64,000 nucleotides of DNA from JAUIAI01 sp049680625 (GTDB taxonomy: Bacteria > Pseudomonadota > Gammaproteobacteria > Burkholderiales > Burkholderiaceae_E): NCBI GenBank assembly GCA_049680625.1, contig JBAUID010000028.1, forward strand, positions 1 to 64,000. Direction: 5' to 3'. A program made the position numbers and the translations under genes. A model generated the notes under the pieces. That model was not told where the DNA came from. It was given only the letters and a program-made list of their open reading frames with translations, and did not search any database. Shown in pieces: positions 17,536-26,581 of this stretch; positions within the stretch are counted from its first letter, which is position 1; every line of letters begins with the position of its first letter.

Positions 17536-18296
17536 CCTGTTCGCTTGCCTTTCTTGTTTTTCTCGGTAAAGCGCGCGACGAAATCCTGATAGTCGGGTGC
17601 ACGGCCCGGGCCATGCACTAACTCATGAGCAAGCGCCTCATCGCGACGCATGCCGTCGGTATCTGCCAGCAACTTCTTGATACCGCGCAACGAGTACCAG
17701 GAGTTCTCCAGAATAGCCGCAGCATAATTTTGTACGCTTGGTGCAAAACCGTCAGCCTCAAAAATCCGGTTGCACAAACCCATGCGTAAAGCTTCCTGTG
17801 CGCCAACCGTCCGGCAGGTATGCATCATCTCAATGGCCGCAGCCCGGCCGATCCGCGCTGGCAGGCGGACACTGCCACCCCAGCGCGGGGTCAAGGCCCA
17901 GCGCGCATGGGTGTCAGCAAAACGAACATCATCACTGGCAACAATAATGTCTGCGGCCAATGCCAGCTCCAGCGCCCCGGTATAGCAGTGGCCGTGAACC
18001 GCGCTGATCACGGTTTGCGGCAGGCCGGACAACGCATCAATCACATGGGCCTGAAAGTTCTCTCGCGGCAATTGTTCACCGGCTCCAATGTCTTTAAGGT
18101 CGTGCCCCGCAGAAAAACATTTGCCCGCACCTTTCAGAACAACGCAGCCGATTGATTCGGTTTGCACTTGTAAGGTCACGATGTGATCGTTCAATTCAAT
18201 AAACAGCGCAACATTAAGCGCATTGAGCTTATCCGGGCGGTTAAGAGTCAAAGTTGCTACACCATCGCAGTCAAAGCGTTGGACAAGCTCTGGCAT
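17532..18296 (-). CDS. Enoyl-CoA hydratase/isomerase family protein
   Basis: Crotonase-fold protein of 254 residues with a canonical start (LTLNRPDKLNALN), the oxyanion-hole loop FSAGHDLKDIG (about residues 62-72) and a second hole segment VHGHCYTGALELALAADIIVA (about 100-120). The usual catalytic Glu positions are not both recognisable (FADTHARWALTPRWGG), as in ECHDC3-like members, so hydratase activity is uncertain. It is coupled to the downstream oxidoreductase by a 4-nt overlap and lies 98 nt behind the ABC transporter ATPase gene. Confidence 0.87.
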   Translation of the reverse strand: MPELVQRFDCDGVATLTLNRPDKLNALNVALFIELNDHIVTLQVQTESIGCVVLKGAGKCFSAGHDLKDIGAGEQLPRENFQAHVIDALSGLPQTVISAVHGHCYTGALELALAADIIVASDDVRFADTHARWALTPRWGGSVRLPARIGRAAAIEMMHTCRTVGAQEALRMGLCNRIFEADGFAPSVQNYAAAILENSWYSLRGIKKLLADTDGMRRDEALAHELVHGPGRAPDYQDFVARFTEKNKKGKRTG

Positions 18297-18394
18297 GTTA
18301 CCTCCGGTAGTTTATTTTTCTGAACGAGGTTTTACTAAATTTGCACTACTGATTCGAAAACCCACGGCGAAAATTCAATGATTGCGCCGCCTTA

Positions 18395-19123
18395 TTAATG
18401 CGACAGGATTTTAGACAAAAAAAGTTGAGCGCGTTCACTGCGTGGTGAGCCAAAAAAGCTGTCTTTGGCGGCGTCTTCGACAATTTTCCCATCGTCCATA
18501 AAAATAACCCGATCGGCAACCTTACGGGCAAAACCCATCTCATGCGTAACCACCATCATGGTCATTCCGTCTTCAGCCAGCTCGACCATGACATCAAGCA
18601 CGTCGTTGATCATTTCAGGATCCAGCGCTGATGTGGGCTCATCAAACAACATCGCTATTGGGTCCATTGCCAGGCCGCGGGCAATAGCTACCCGCTGCTG
18701 CTGACCGCCCGACAGTTGGGACGGATGCTTATGTGCATGCTCGGCCAGACCAACCCGGTCAAGCAGCGACTCGGCTCGGGCACTGGCCTCCTGTGGATCA
18801 CGATTGAGCACTTTAATCTGACCAATGCGAACGTTATCAAGTGCCGTCATGTGTGGGAAGAGTTCAAAGTTCTGAAAGACCATGCCAATTCGCGCCCGTA
18901 GTTGATTCAAGTTGGTCTGCTTAAGATTGACCTGGGTGCCATCGACAAATATCTCCCCCTGCTGAATCAGTTCCAGGCCGTTGACACACTTAATCAATGT
19001 GCTCTTGCCCGACCCGGAAGGCCCACAGATGACGACAACCTCACCTTTAGCGACTGAGGTTGAACAATCTTTCAGCACCTGGAACTTTCCATACCATTTG
19101 CTGGCATGCCGGATCTCTATCAT
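18395..19123 (-). CDS. gltL: Polar amino acid ABC transporter ATPase (GltL/GlnQ type)
   Basis: ATPase subunit of a polar amino acid importer, 242 residues. Walker A GPSGSGKST (about residues 37-45), the signature LSGGQQQR, Walker B AMLFDEPTSALDPE and the switch His (VVTHEMG) are all present. I use the ATG at 19123, which overlaps the permease TGA by 4 nt and begins with the canonical MIEIRHASKWYG. A start at 19174 would add 17 residues inside the permease gene. The gene symbol reflects family resemblance and synteny (I-J-K-L), not proven specificity. Confidence 0.93.
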   Translation of the reverse strand: MIEIRHASKWYGKFQVLKDCSTSVAKGEVVVICGPSGSGKSTLIKCVNGLELIQQGEIFVDGTQVNLKQTNLNQLRARIGMVFQNFELFPHMTALDNVRIGQIKVLNRDPQEASARAESLLDRVGLAEHAHKHPSQLSGGQQQRVAIARGLAMDPIAMLFDEPTSALDPEMINDVLDVMVELAEDGMTMMVVTHEMGFARKVADRVIFMDDGKIVEDAAKDSFFGSPRSERAQLFLSKILSH

Positions 19124-19776
19124 GTTGACATTCTCTTTTGAAGCCGTCGGGTTAGTAACGAACCGGCAAAACAAATAACAAAGTAAACAACTGCTACAAA
19201 GACAAACATTTCGACCAGGCGCTGGTCACGATTAGCGATTAACTCAGCACTGACCAGAAAATCTTTAAGGCCAACCACGTAGACAAGCGAGGTATCCTGA
19301 AATAAAACAATCGCCTGCGTCAGAAGCACCGGGGTCATGGCTCGAAACGCCTGGGGCAGAATCAAATAGCGCATGCTCTGGGTGTACGTCATTCCAAGCG
19401 ATCGCCCGGCAGCCATCTGACCGCTACTGACACTGGAAATACCAGCCCGAATAATTTCGGAGTAATAGGCCGCTTCAAACAACACAAAAGCCACCAGTAC
19501 AGAATAAAAACTGCCAACCGGTCGACCCAGAATCAATGGCACCAGGAAATACAGCCAGAAAATCACCAGGATCAGCGGCAGAGATCGAAAGAAGTTGACA
19601 TAAGCCGCAGCAATCCACGACAAGACCGGCACCCGGGCAAGACGTACCAGCGCGAGTATTGTGCCAAGAACAACGCCACCAACAACTGCAAGGAATGTGA
19701 GCAGAAAAGTTACTTGCAAACCTTCCCACAAAAATGGCAAGTTGCTCAAAATGACAGAGTAGTCAAAATCACCCAT
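19120..19776 (-). CDS. gltK: Polar amino acid ABC transporter permease (GltK type)
   Basis: Integral membrane permease of 218 residues with about five helices. The EAA loop that contacts the ATPase is visible (AGRSLGMTYTQSMRYLILPQAFRAMTPVL, about residues 121-149). Helices flank it (FLLTFLAVVGGVVLG; VFVAVVYFVICFAGSLL). It pairs with the GltJ-type permease 18 nt upstream to form a heterodimeric channel for glutamate/aspartate-like substrates. Confidence 0.92.
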   Translation of the reverse strand: MGDFDYSVILSNLPFLWEGLQVTFLLTFLAVVGGVVLGTILALVRLARVPVLSWIAAAYVNFFRSLPLILVIFWLYFLVPLILGRPVGSFYSVLVAFVLFEAAYYSEIIRAGISSVSSGQMAAGRSLGMTYTQSMRYLILPQAFRAMTPVLLTQAIVLFQDTSLVYVVGLKDFLVSAELIANRDQRLVEMFVFVAVVYFVICFAGSLLTRRLQKRMST

Positions 19777-19794
19777 GGGCAGCTCGAATAAGTC

Positions 19795-20514
19795 TCATGA
19801 GCTGGTCGCGATCATGCCGGGCATCCGCACTCGTTTGTCGACGACCCGCATAAGCCCCATGACGATGAAGGTCACCGCGCTGTAAATAACGGTGGCTGCG
19901 GTGAACGCCTCAAATCCCTGAAACGTGTATTCCTCGATCTGACGAGTCATGGCGGTGAGTTCGACGACACCAATAGTCAGCGCAAGTGAAGAGTTTTTAA
20001 AGATGGTCAAAAACTCACTGGTCAGGGGCGGAATAATGATGCGATACGCATTTGGCAGCAGGATATGACGATAGATCTGTGGTTCGGTCAGACCAATGGC
20101 CTGCCCGGCGTTACGCTGCCCAATACCCACTGCATTAACCCCCGAGCGCACTTGTTCGCACACTCTGGACGCCGTATACAAACCCAGCGCCAGCACGGCG
20201 GTGGTAAATGCAGGCATTGGCATATCACGCTTCACCCAGCGCCCAAGGTCGTCGGACAAAAATTCAGGGAAAACGAAGAACCAGAGAAACAATTGCACCA
20301 ACAGCGGAATGTTCCGAAAAATTTCCACGTAGGTTGTCGCGACCAGGCGAAGCATTCGCGAGCTTGATGTGCGCATGATGCCGAGAGCGGAGCCAAGAAA
20401 AAAGGCGATGACCCACGCGCACAATGACAGCCCCACTGTCCAGGCAAGGCCAGCCAACAGCCAGCCAGCGTAGGGCTCTCGAAACAGTATGCCCCAGTCC
20501 CAGTTGTAATTCAT
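19795..20514 (-). CDS. gltJ: Polar amino acid ABC transporter permease (GltJ type)
   Basis: Second permease, 239 residues. The N-terminus NWDWGILFREPYAGWLLAGLAWTVGLSL is typical of GltJ. The ATPase-contact loop is NAGQAIGLTEPQIYRHILLPNAYRIIIPPL (about residues 135-164), and MRVVDKRVRMPGMI ends the protein. It is 18 nt downstream of the binding-protein gene, so the four transporter genes form one transcript in the order I-J-K-L. Confidence 0.92.
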   Translation of the reverse strand: MNYNWDWGILFREPYAGWLLAGLAWTVGLSLCAWVIAFFLGSALGIMRTSSSRMLRLVATTYVEIFRNIPLLVQLFLWFFVFPEFLSDDLGRWVKRDMPMPAFTTAVLALGLYTASRVCEQVRSGVNAVGIGQRNAGQAIGLTEPQIYRHILLPNAYRIIIPPLTSEFLTIFKNSSLALTIGVVELTAMTRQIEEYTFQGFEAFTAATVIYSAVTFIVMGLMRVVDKRVRMPGMIATSS

Positions 20515-20532
20515 TGCCGGGGCGCCTTGTCT

Positions 20533-21417
20533 TTATTCAGGAAGGGCCTGTATTTCAAACGCCGTTTTCAGGGTTGACGACAACGGCATATTAATTTTTG
20601 TCGGGCCTGGCTCGAACCACTTGGTGTACAAGGTGGCCATTTCACCGGTGCGCATCATACGGGCCATGACCGAGCGCCCAAGTCGTTCGAATGTTGAATC
20701 GTTTCGCGGCACCATAATCGCATACGGATCAAACGACAGGTATCGACCCGTGACTTGAAACTGGCTGGGGTCTTTTGACTTTGATACCAAGCCGTAGAGC
20801 AGCACATCGTCTGAACCATAAGCATCAATACGATCGGTTTCCAGCGCAAGCCAGCCTTGGCTATGGTCTTTTACCGGCACAATTTTCACGTCGAGACCTT
20901 TCTCGGCAATGACTGCTTTTAACGCTTTTTCATTGGTAGTGCCTGACGACAGGCCAAGTATTTTTCCTTTCAGATCTTCAACTTCGGTGATACCCGAACC
21001 TTTCTTGCTGGCGATCTTTGTGCCAGTAATAAAAGTGGTCGACAAATATGCCACCTGCTTTTGACGAGTCAGGTTGTTAGTAGTTGAACCACATTCAAGA
21101 TCTATAGTGCCGTTGGCGATCAACGGGATACGCGTTTGTCCGGTAACGGGTACAAATTTGACCTTTAAGTCTCCTTTGCCAACTTCTTTGCTGATTTCTT
21201 CGACAATCTTCATGCAGATATCAATCGAATAGCCGATTGGTTTTGAATCGGAACCAATATAGGAAAACGGTATTGACGTCTCACGATGGCCGATACTGAC
21301 CATACCGCGTTCGGCAATTCGCTTAAGAACCGGTGAGTCGCCAACCTCTGCATTCGCCAGGTTAAGGCTACCCAAAAACAATGCCAATATTCCAGTGATG
21401 AACTGACGGACTTTCAT
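20533..21417 (-). CDS. gltI: Periplasmic amino acid-binding protein (GltI type)
   Basis: Solute-binding protein of the SBP_bac_3 family, 294 residues. A signal peptide (QFITGILALFLGSLNLANA) precedes the mature protein. GHRETSIPFSYIG and KPIGYSIDICMKI form the ligand-lobe entry, and GTIDLECGSTTN is a conserved family block. ATG at 21417 sits behind GGAGAAGGAA, a strong Shine-Dalgarno, and directly precedes the signal peptide; the alternative at 21459 does not. Substrate is probably glutamate/aspartate or a related acid. Confidence 0.92.
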   Translation of the reverse strand: MKVRQFITGILALFLGSLNLANAEVGDSPVLKRIAERGMVSIGHRETSIPFSYIGSDSKPIGYSIDICMKIVEEISKEVGKGDLKVKFVPVTGQTRIPLIANGTIDLECGSTTNNLTRQKQVAYLSTTFITGTKIASKKGSGITEVEDLKGKILGLSSGTTNEKALKAVIAEKGLDVKIVPVKDHSQGWLALETDRIDAYGSDDVLLYGLVSKSKDPSQFQVTGRYLSFDPYAIMVPRNDSTFERLGRSVMARMMRTGEMATLYTKWFEPGPTKINMPLSSTLKTAFEIQALPE

Positions 21418-21512
21418 TTCCTTCTCCGTGGTTAGAAAATAAGTTGTGTGTGTCGACAAATTTCGACCAGGAACACAATACTATTACAACGCTTCGGCAC
21501 CCGTTCGACCCG

Positions 21513-22304
21513 CTATGCAGCCGCGACCGCGCGGTACCAGGCTGCGATTTGTTCTCCAGTCATCATCGCAGCCCCACCTTTTTTCCCGATATAACCCAGT
21601 AATTCGTCAAAATATCGGATGCGATGTGGAACCCCGGTGATATAAGGATGCACCGATATCGCCATCACCCGAGCACTGATCTCCCCTTCGTGGTGCAGCT
21701 GATCGTATTGATCTCGTCCGCGAGTCAGCAGCATATCAGACGGATGCTGTTGCAAAGCCGAGATGGCGATGTCATTGAGTTCGACCGTATAGGGAACGGA
21801 CAACATAGTGCCGTTGCGGGTTTTTATCTCAACCGGCTGATCATCGATTACCCAGTCGGCGACATATTCAATGCCAGCAGCCTCGAGCATATCGAGGGTT
21901 TCATTGGTTTCGGTCAGGCCCGGGCTTTCCCAGCCAACCGGTCGCTTACCCGTAAATCGTTCGATAACATCGACCGTGTCGTTAATTGCAGCTGCCTGAT
22001 CTTCAAGGCGGTGCATCGGCCCTTGCACAAAACCGTGACCCATGAACTCCCAGCCGGAATCCAGTGCCGCCAGCGCAACGCGAGGATAGGAATTGCAAAC
22101 GTTGCCATTAATCGCCAGGCTCGCCGTGATTCCGTGCTTCTTCAGAACGTCCATCAGCCGCCAGAAGCCAACCCGCATGCCGTATTCGTGCCACGACCAG
22201 TTGGGTACGTCAGGTAATAAGGGTTGGCCCATCGGCGGAGGCAACACAGTGCGCGGCATGGCTTTTTCGATTTGCCATTCCTCGACATTCACTATCACCC
22301 ACAC
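21513..22304 (-). CDS. Polysaccharide deacetylase (NodB)-family amidase-like protein, start uncertain
   Basis: NodB/PuuE-type deacetylase fold of about 263 residues. Landmarks are VNVEEWQIEKAMPRT at the N-terminus, GMRVGFWRLMDVL, the metal-site region WEFMGHGFVQGPMHRLED (about residues 83-100) and the C-terminal SVHPYITGVPHRI. The group includes allantoinase-like and cyclic-imide hydrolases as well as carbohydrate deacetylases. Its placement between a TRAP binding protein and amino acid ABC genes favours a small N-containing substrate. The only conventional start is a GTG at 22304. However, the open frame continues upstream to about 22406 with family-like sequence (IDRPALRLPDDKRVAV), so the N-terminus is probably longer. 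Confidence 0.8.
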   Translation of the reverse strand: MWVIVNVEEWQIEKAMPRTVLPPPMGQPLLPDVPNWSWHEYGMRVGFWRLMDVLKKHGITASLAINGNVCNSYPRVALAALDSGWEFMGHGFVQGPMHRLEDQAAAINDTVDVIERFTGKRPVGWESPGLTETNETLDMLEAAGIEYVADWVIDDQPVEIKTRNGTMLSVPYTVELNDIAISALQQHPSDMLLTRGRDQYDQLHHEGEISARVMAISVHPYITGVPHRIRYFDELLGYIGKKGGAAMMTGEQIAAWYRAVAAA

Positions 22305-22402
22305 CGCAACCCGCTTGTCATCAGGCAGGCGCAGCGCGGGACGATCTATGATCGCAGAATAAGGAACCCTGTCAGATAGTCTGATGGTGGTCTCCGGACT
22401 GT

Positions 22403-23485
22403 TTACTTAACCTCGTACTCAACCAGCCACTTGTATCCGCTCTTGCTCACGTTGTCGAGATACGACTTCATGACTTCCGAGCCGGGCATTCCGCGACTAT
22501 CGGCTTCCTTCGCTTGCTGGTTAGCAAAACCGGCTAAAGACTTAGCCCATCCGGCACGGGCTTCGTCAGGCAGTTGATGGATTTTTGCGCCTTTCTTTTC
22601 AAGACCGGCCAGGCCAGCCTTTTGGCGCTCGTTGAGTGCCGGACCACTGGCTGCTTCATAACCACGACCCACTTCGAGGATGATATTGCGCACGTCCTCC
22701 GGCAACTTGGCCAGGGAATTCTTGTTCATCGTCAACGCATTGACAGCCATCGCGCCGAAACCAATCTTGGTGTAGTTCGGCGCCGGCTCATAAAACTTGA
22801 AGCCCAGATAAGCTGAAGGGAACATTAACCACCCGGAATAAACGCCGGTTTGCAACGACATGTAGCCATCAGGCAGGGTTGACTGAACCGGTACGGCGCC
22901 GGCAAATTTCAACCATGGCAGGTTGGGTCCGGCACCACCAATTTTCACCCCTTTGAGATCTTCAACTTTTGCCCAGGGCTCTTTAGTGCCAAGGTGATAA
23001 TTATCCCAACCCGACAATCCCAACAAAACCTGGCCGTATTTTTTCTCAAAAACTTCGGTCAGCCACGGGTTCGCATCATAGGTTGCGCGGGTGGTTTGCA
23101 TCGCCTGGGCAGAATCTTGCGGGCCGAACGGCGCATAGTACGGAAAGTTATGCAGGAACAACTTGGCTGGCTCAAAACAGATGCAGTAGCCACCAATATC
23201 CAGGATTCCGTTCTGTACCGCTTCCAGGGTTTCAGCAACGCCGGCAATGGCACCACCATAGCCTTCCGCAAAATTAACCTTGTGCTTGGTTTCTGCTGCG
23301 ACCCGTTTCTTCACCTCGGGGACAAAATAGTCTTTCATCAACGCAACATAAACAGCAGGCCCTGCCGGGTGACCTGAGCCGATTCGCAAGGTAAAGGTAT
23401 CGGCCGAAGCCACCGTCGGCATGGCGAAAGCCGTACTCACTGCAGCGACTAGCGACAGCTGACGAATACGATTGGATAAGGTCAT
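22403..23485 (-). CDS. TRAP transporter solute-binding protein (DctP family)
   Basis: Periplasmic binding protein of 360 residues for a TRAP transporter that uses the sodium gradient. Signal peptide QLSLVAAVSTAFAMPTVASA; mature domain TFTLRIGSGHPAGPAVYVALM; the conserved VEDLKGVKIGGAGPN and LQTGVYSGWLMFPSAYLGFKF blocks follow. ATG at 23485 is preceded by AGGAGA; upstream in-frame codons up to 23707 add a non-homologous 74-residue tail. It is oriented away from its DctQ and DctM partner genes at 23735 and heads the minus-strand run with the deacetylase and ABC genes. Confidence 0.92.
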   Translation of the reverse strand: MTLSNRIRQLSLVAAVSTAFAMPTVASADTFTLRIGSGHPAGPAVYVALMKDYFVPEVKKRVAAETKHKVNFAEGYGGAIAGVAETLEAVQNGILDIGGYCICFEPAKLFLHNFPYYAPFGPQDSAQAMQTTRATYDANPWLTEVFEKKYGQVLLGLSGWDNYHLGTKEPWAKVEDLKGVKIGGAGPNLPWLKFAGAVPVQSTLPDGYMSLQTGVYSGWLMFPSAYLGFKFYEPAPNYTKIGFGAMAVNALTMNKNSLAKLPEDVRNIILEVGRGYEAASGPALNERQKAGLAGLEKKGAKIHQLPDEARAGWAKSLAGFANQQAKEADSRGMPGSEVMKSYLDNVSKSGYKWLVEYEVK

Positions 23486-23615
23486 GCAGAGTCTCCTGAA
23501 CTGTTGTTGGTTTGAAAACGACCAGTCATCATCGCCAAGTTTGCAGTCAGCGTCAAATGAGAACCGCCCGGCGCAGTCGAGAACATTCGACATTGCCCGC
23601 CCTTGCTGGTCATTT

Positions 23616-23641
23616 GCTTTCGCGCCCATCTGCGCGAAAGC
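23616..23641. promoter_or_regulatory. Perfect inverted repeat in the divergent TRAP promoter region
   Basis: GCTTTCGCGC and GCGCGAAAGC form a perfect 10-bp inverted repeat with a 6-nt centre (CCATCT). It lies between the divergent dctP and dctQ genes, 94 nt before dctQ. It could be an operator for a regulator controlling both sides or an RNA hairpin in one leader. Confidence 0.5.
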
Positions 23642-23734
23642 GAGCTTTTGGATTTTTATTGTGCAACGCCGCATGAGGCCTTTGGTTAACTTCCAGTAGA
23701 CTGCCACCCTTCAGAAAGAGGCCGATGACAATTT

Positions 23735-24331
23735 ATGGATACGCCAGACCGCGGTTTAACCGCCAGTTCAGTAAAGCTGGCCAGGCTACTGCACGTAATT
23801 TCTGCCTGCTGGGTCTTGCTGCTGGCCATCATCATATTAATCGACGTATTGGGGCGTGTCTGGTTCGACTCACCCCTGCTAGGCGCCACCGAGGTGATTA
23901 AAAACTCCGTCGTATCTATTACCTTTTTGCAATTGCCACTGGCCATTTACTCCGGTTCGATGCTCCGAACGACTATCGTTTCAGATGCGGTTGGAGCGGG
24001 TGCGCGTCGTTTGCTGCGCACACTCACCAGCCTGTTGGGTGCTATTTTTTTTGCCGTCCTGGTCTACAGTGCCTGGGATCACATGATTGAAGCCTGGCAG
24101 ATTGGCGAATACGAAGGTGAAGGCGCGCTGCGGGTACCTACCTATCCGGTGCGCACTCTCATGGTGATCACATCCGTGTTCTGCACTATTGCCTACCTGA
24201 TGATGATCCGCCTGGACTGGCGCGGCGAACTCGAGCTGGAATCGAGCTACCCGGGTGCACACAGTTTTGATCCGAACGAAAGCCTGCCTGACCTGACGAC
24301 ATCAACAAAAACGAACAAAGGGGCCAACTGA
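23735..24331 (+). CDS. TRAP transporter small permease (DctQ family)
   Basis: Small TRAP membrane subunit, 198 residues, four predicted helices. Typical features are VISACWVLLLAIIILIDVLGRVWFDSPLLGATEVIKN (about residues 22-58) and a hydrophilic C-terminal tail. It partners with the large subunit that begins at its own stop codon (TGATG overlap). Together with the divergent binding protein it makes one complete TRAP system. Confidence 0.92.
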   Translation: MDTPDRGLTASSVKLARLLHVISACWVLLLAIIILIDVLGRVWFDSPLLGATEVIKNSVVSITFLQLPLAIYSGSMLRTTIVSDAVGAGARRLLRTLTSLLGAIFFAVLVYSAWDHMIEAWQIGEYEGEGALRVPTYPVRTLMVITSVFCTIAYLMMIRLDWRGELELESSYPGAHSFDPNESLPDLTTSTKTNKGAN

Positions 24332-25644
24332 TGGGGGCTGACATCGCTTTGTATATGCTGGGCCTGCTGATTATCCTGGTCGTCCTTGGTGTCCACATTG
24401 GTATTGCACTCGGTGTGGTCAGCGGCCTTGGGGTTTACCTGATGATGGGCAGTGTCGACGTTGCGATGTCGATTGTCGGTTCCACTGCCTACGAGGCGAT
24501 TCGCAGCCATTTGTTTGCCGTCATACCGCTATTTGTACTAATGGGCGACTTCGTCAGCAAATCTGGTGCAGCCACTGATTTATATCGAATCTGTGATCGC
24601 GCTCTTAACAAGCTGCCGGGCCGCCTGGCCGTTGCAACCGTTGCCGGCAACGCGGTCTTTGCCGCGGTAACCGGGGTCAGTATTGCATCGGCTGCAGCCT
24701 TCAGCCGTGTCGCCTATCCGGAAATGATCCGCGCGGGCTACCACCGTGAGTTTGCTCTGGGCGCGGTGGCCGGCAGCGCCTGTCTGGGTATGTTGATTCC
24801 GCCCAGTATCTTGTTAATTGTCTGGGCGATTCTCACCGAGATGTCTGTCGGTGCATTATTTATTGCCGGCGTGCTGCCAGGTATCTTGCTGGCTCTGCTG
24901 TTTGCCGGATGGTGCGCGTTCTCTGCATGGCGCAATCCGGAGATAGCACCCCGGGTAATAGTTACCCACGAGCCGACCCAGGCAGAGGCGCGCAGTGAAC
25001 TGATTGGCGGCCTCGGTATCCTTGGGCTGATTATCCTGGTGATTGGCGGGCTTTGGGGTGGTTTGTTCACGCCGACCGAAGCTGCCGGATTCGGCGCGAT
25101 GGGTGCGTTGGTTCTTGGTTTGATAAAAGGGATGCGCTGGCGCGACGTGATGCAGGCCATCTATAACGCGGGCAAAACCACTGCACCAATCATGTTCCTG
25201 CTGATCACCGCGTCGATGTACTCACGCCTGCTGGCACTGGGCGGGACGGTGAACTACATCAGCGATTTTTTTGCCGGCCTTGGAGTTGCACCATTTACTA
25301 TTCTGGTCATCATTATGTTGATCTGGTTGCTTTTAGGCATGTTGGTTGACTCGGTATCCATTATCTTGCTGACCGTACCTATTTTTGCGCCGATTGCGTT
25401 GTCACTTGGGGTTGACCCAATGGCGTTTGCGGTGTTTGGCATCCTGGTCATTGAAGCCGGGTTGCTAACTCCGCCTTTTGGCCTGCTGGTATATACGGTA
25501 AAAGCGTCAGTTCCTGATGACGACGTCAGTCTGGGAATGATTTTCCGCGGCTCTGTTCCATATTGGATTCTCATCCTTATTTGCGCCGTGACCGTGTTAC
25601 TTGTCCCCTCTCTTGCCACCTGGCTACCCTCGGTCGCGCTTTAG
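24331..25644 (+). CDS. TRAP transporter large permease (DctM family)
   Basis: Large TRAP permease, 437 residues with about 12 hydrophobic segments. Family hallmarks are FAVIPLFVLMGDFVSKSG, the GSACLGMLIPPSILLIVWAILTEMSVG loop and a second LTPPFGLLVYTVKA loop near the C-terminus (about residues 385-400). It carries the substrate with sodium after delivery by the binding protein. Its 3' end overlaps the convergent LysR gene by 68 nt. Confidence 0.94.
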   Translation: MGADIALYMLGLLIILVVLGVHIGIALGVVSGLGVYLMMGSVDVAMSIVGSTAYEAIRSHLFAVIPLFVLMGDFVSKSGAATDLYRICDRALNKLPGRLAVATVAGNAVFAAVTGVSIASAAAFSRVAYPEMIRAGYHREFALGAVAGSACLGMLIPPSILLIVWAILTEMSVGALFIAGVLPGILLALLFAGWCAFSAWRNPEIAPRVIVTHEPTQAEARSELIGGLGILGLIILVIGGLWGGLFTPTEAAGFGAMGALVLGLIKGMRWRDVMQAIYNAGKTTAPIMFLLITASMYSRLLALGGTVNYISDFFAGLGVAPFTILVIIMLIWLLLGMLVDSVSIILLTVPIFAPIALSLGVDPMAFAVFGILVIEAGLLTPPFGLLVYTVKASVPDDDVSLGMIFRGSVPYWILILICAVTVLLVPSLATWLPSVAL

Positions 25645-26581
25645 TTGACCCAGGCATGACGGCATCCCAGGTCACACTGATCGCATTGATTTGCGCCCTC
25701 AGCTCTTCCAGAAATAAGGCCGCCGGACGGCTCAGATGTCGCCGCGCCGGTTCAATGACCACAAACTGCGCATCCATCCGCGGTTCAATGATGGGGTTCA
25801 CTACCCGTTCTTTGCCAAGACGGTCAGGTACCAGAATAAGGCCTGGCAAAATGGTGACCCAATCACTAAGCGCTACGAACTCCAAGGTGCCAAGCATCGC
25901 ATCCATTTCCATCATTGCGGCAATACGTACCCCATTGGTGTCAATATAGCGCTGCAGGTTCTCCCGGCGCACGTTGGCAGGCCCGGGCACAATCAGTTTT
26001 AGTGGCGGCAGTTCGCGCAACACAACCGGTGTTAACGGCTTCAGACCCAGCTTCAGACCCACCCGTTTTGACGACACCAACATCTCGGTGTCGCGTGACA
26101 ACAGCGTGGTTCGGATTCCCGGTTCAGGCTGGCCGGCAGGTACAAGCGCAAAGTCCAGCTCGTCAGTCCTGACCAGTGCAGTCAGGGCGCCGCTATAAGC
26201 CTCGGTAATCTGCACCGACACCTGAGGATAAGCGGTTGCAAAACGCTCCAGGGCCGGTGCCAATGCCGCGCGGGTAAACGCGGGCATCAGGCCCGCGCGC
26301 AAGACCCCGGCAACTTCTGCGTCAAGCGCCCTGACCTGAGCCTCACCGGCGTCCAGGGCTTCAAGGGCTTTGAGGCAATGTTCATAGTAGCGACGTCCCG
26401 CGACGGTTAACGCAACACCATCCCGACTACGCTCAAGCAGGGCAGCACCAACTGCCTGCTCAAGGGCCCGCACATGTTGAGACATGCCTGACTGGGTAGC
26501 AACTTCACGGGCGGCGCCACGGGAAAACGAGCCTTCTTCGACCACGGCGACAAATGCGCGAATTTGCTTGAGATTGATCAT
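25577..26581 (-). CDS. LysR-family transcriptional regulator
   Basis: LTTR of 334 residues. The N-terminal winged helix-turn-helix is MINLKQIRAFVAVVEEGSFSRGAAREVATQSGMSQHVRALEQ (residues 1-42) and a periplasmic-binding-like effector domain follows from about residue 90. It diverges from the luciferase-like monooxygenase gene, whose start is 92 nt away, so it most likely controls that operon in response to a pathway intermediate. No Shine-Dalgarno is visible; the bases just upstream of ATG form an AT-rich inverted repeat. The last 68 nt overlap the end of dctM. Confidence 0.92.
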   Translation of the reverse strand: MINLKQIRAFVAVVEEGSFSRGAAREVATQSGMSQHVRALEQAVGAALLERSRDGVALTVAGRRYYEHCLKALEALDAGEAQVRALDAEVAGVLRAGLMPAFTRAALAPALERFATAYPQVSVQITEAYSGALTALVRTDELDFALVPAGQPEPGIRTTLLSRDTEMLVSSKRVGLKLGLKPLTPVVLRELPPLKLIVPGPANVRRENLQRYIDTNGVRIAAMMEMDAMLGTLEFVALSDWVTILPGLILVPDRLGKERVVNPIIEPRMDAQFVVIEPARRHLSRPAALFLEELRAQINAISVTWDAVMPGSTKARPRVARWQERGQVTRSRRK

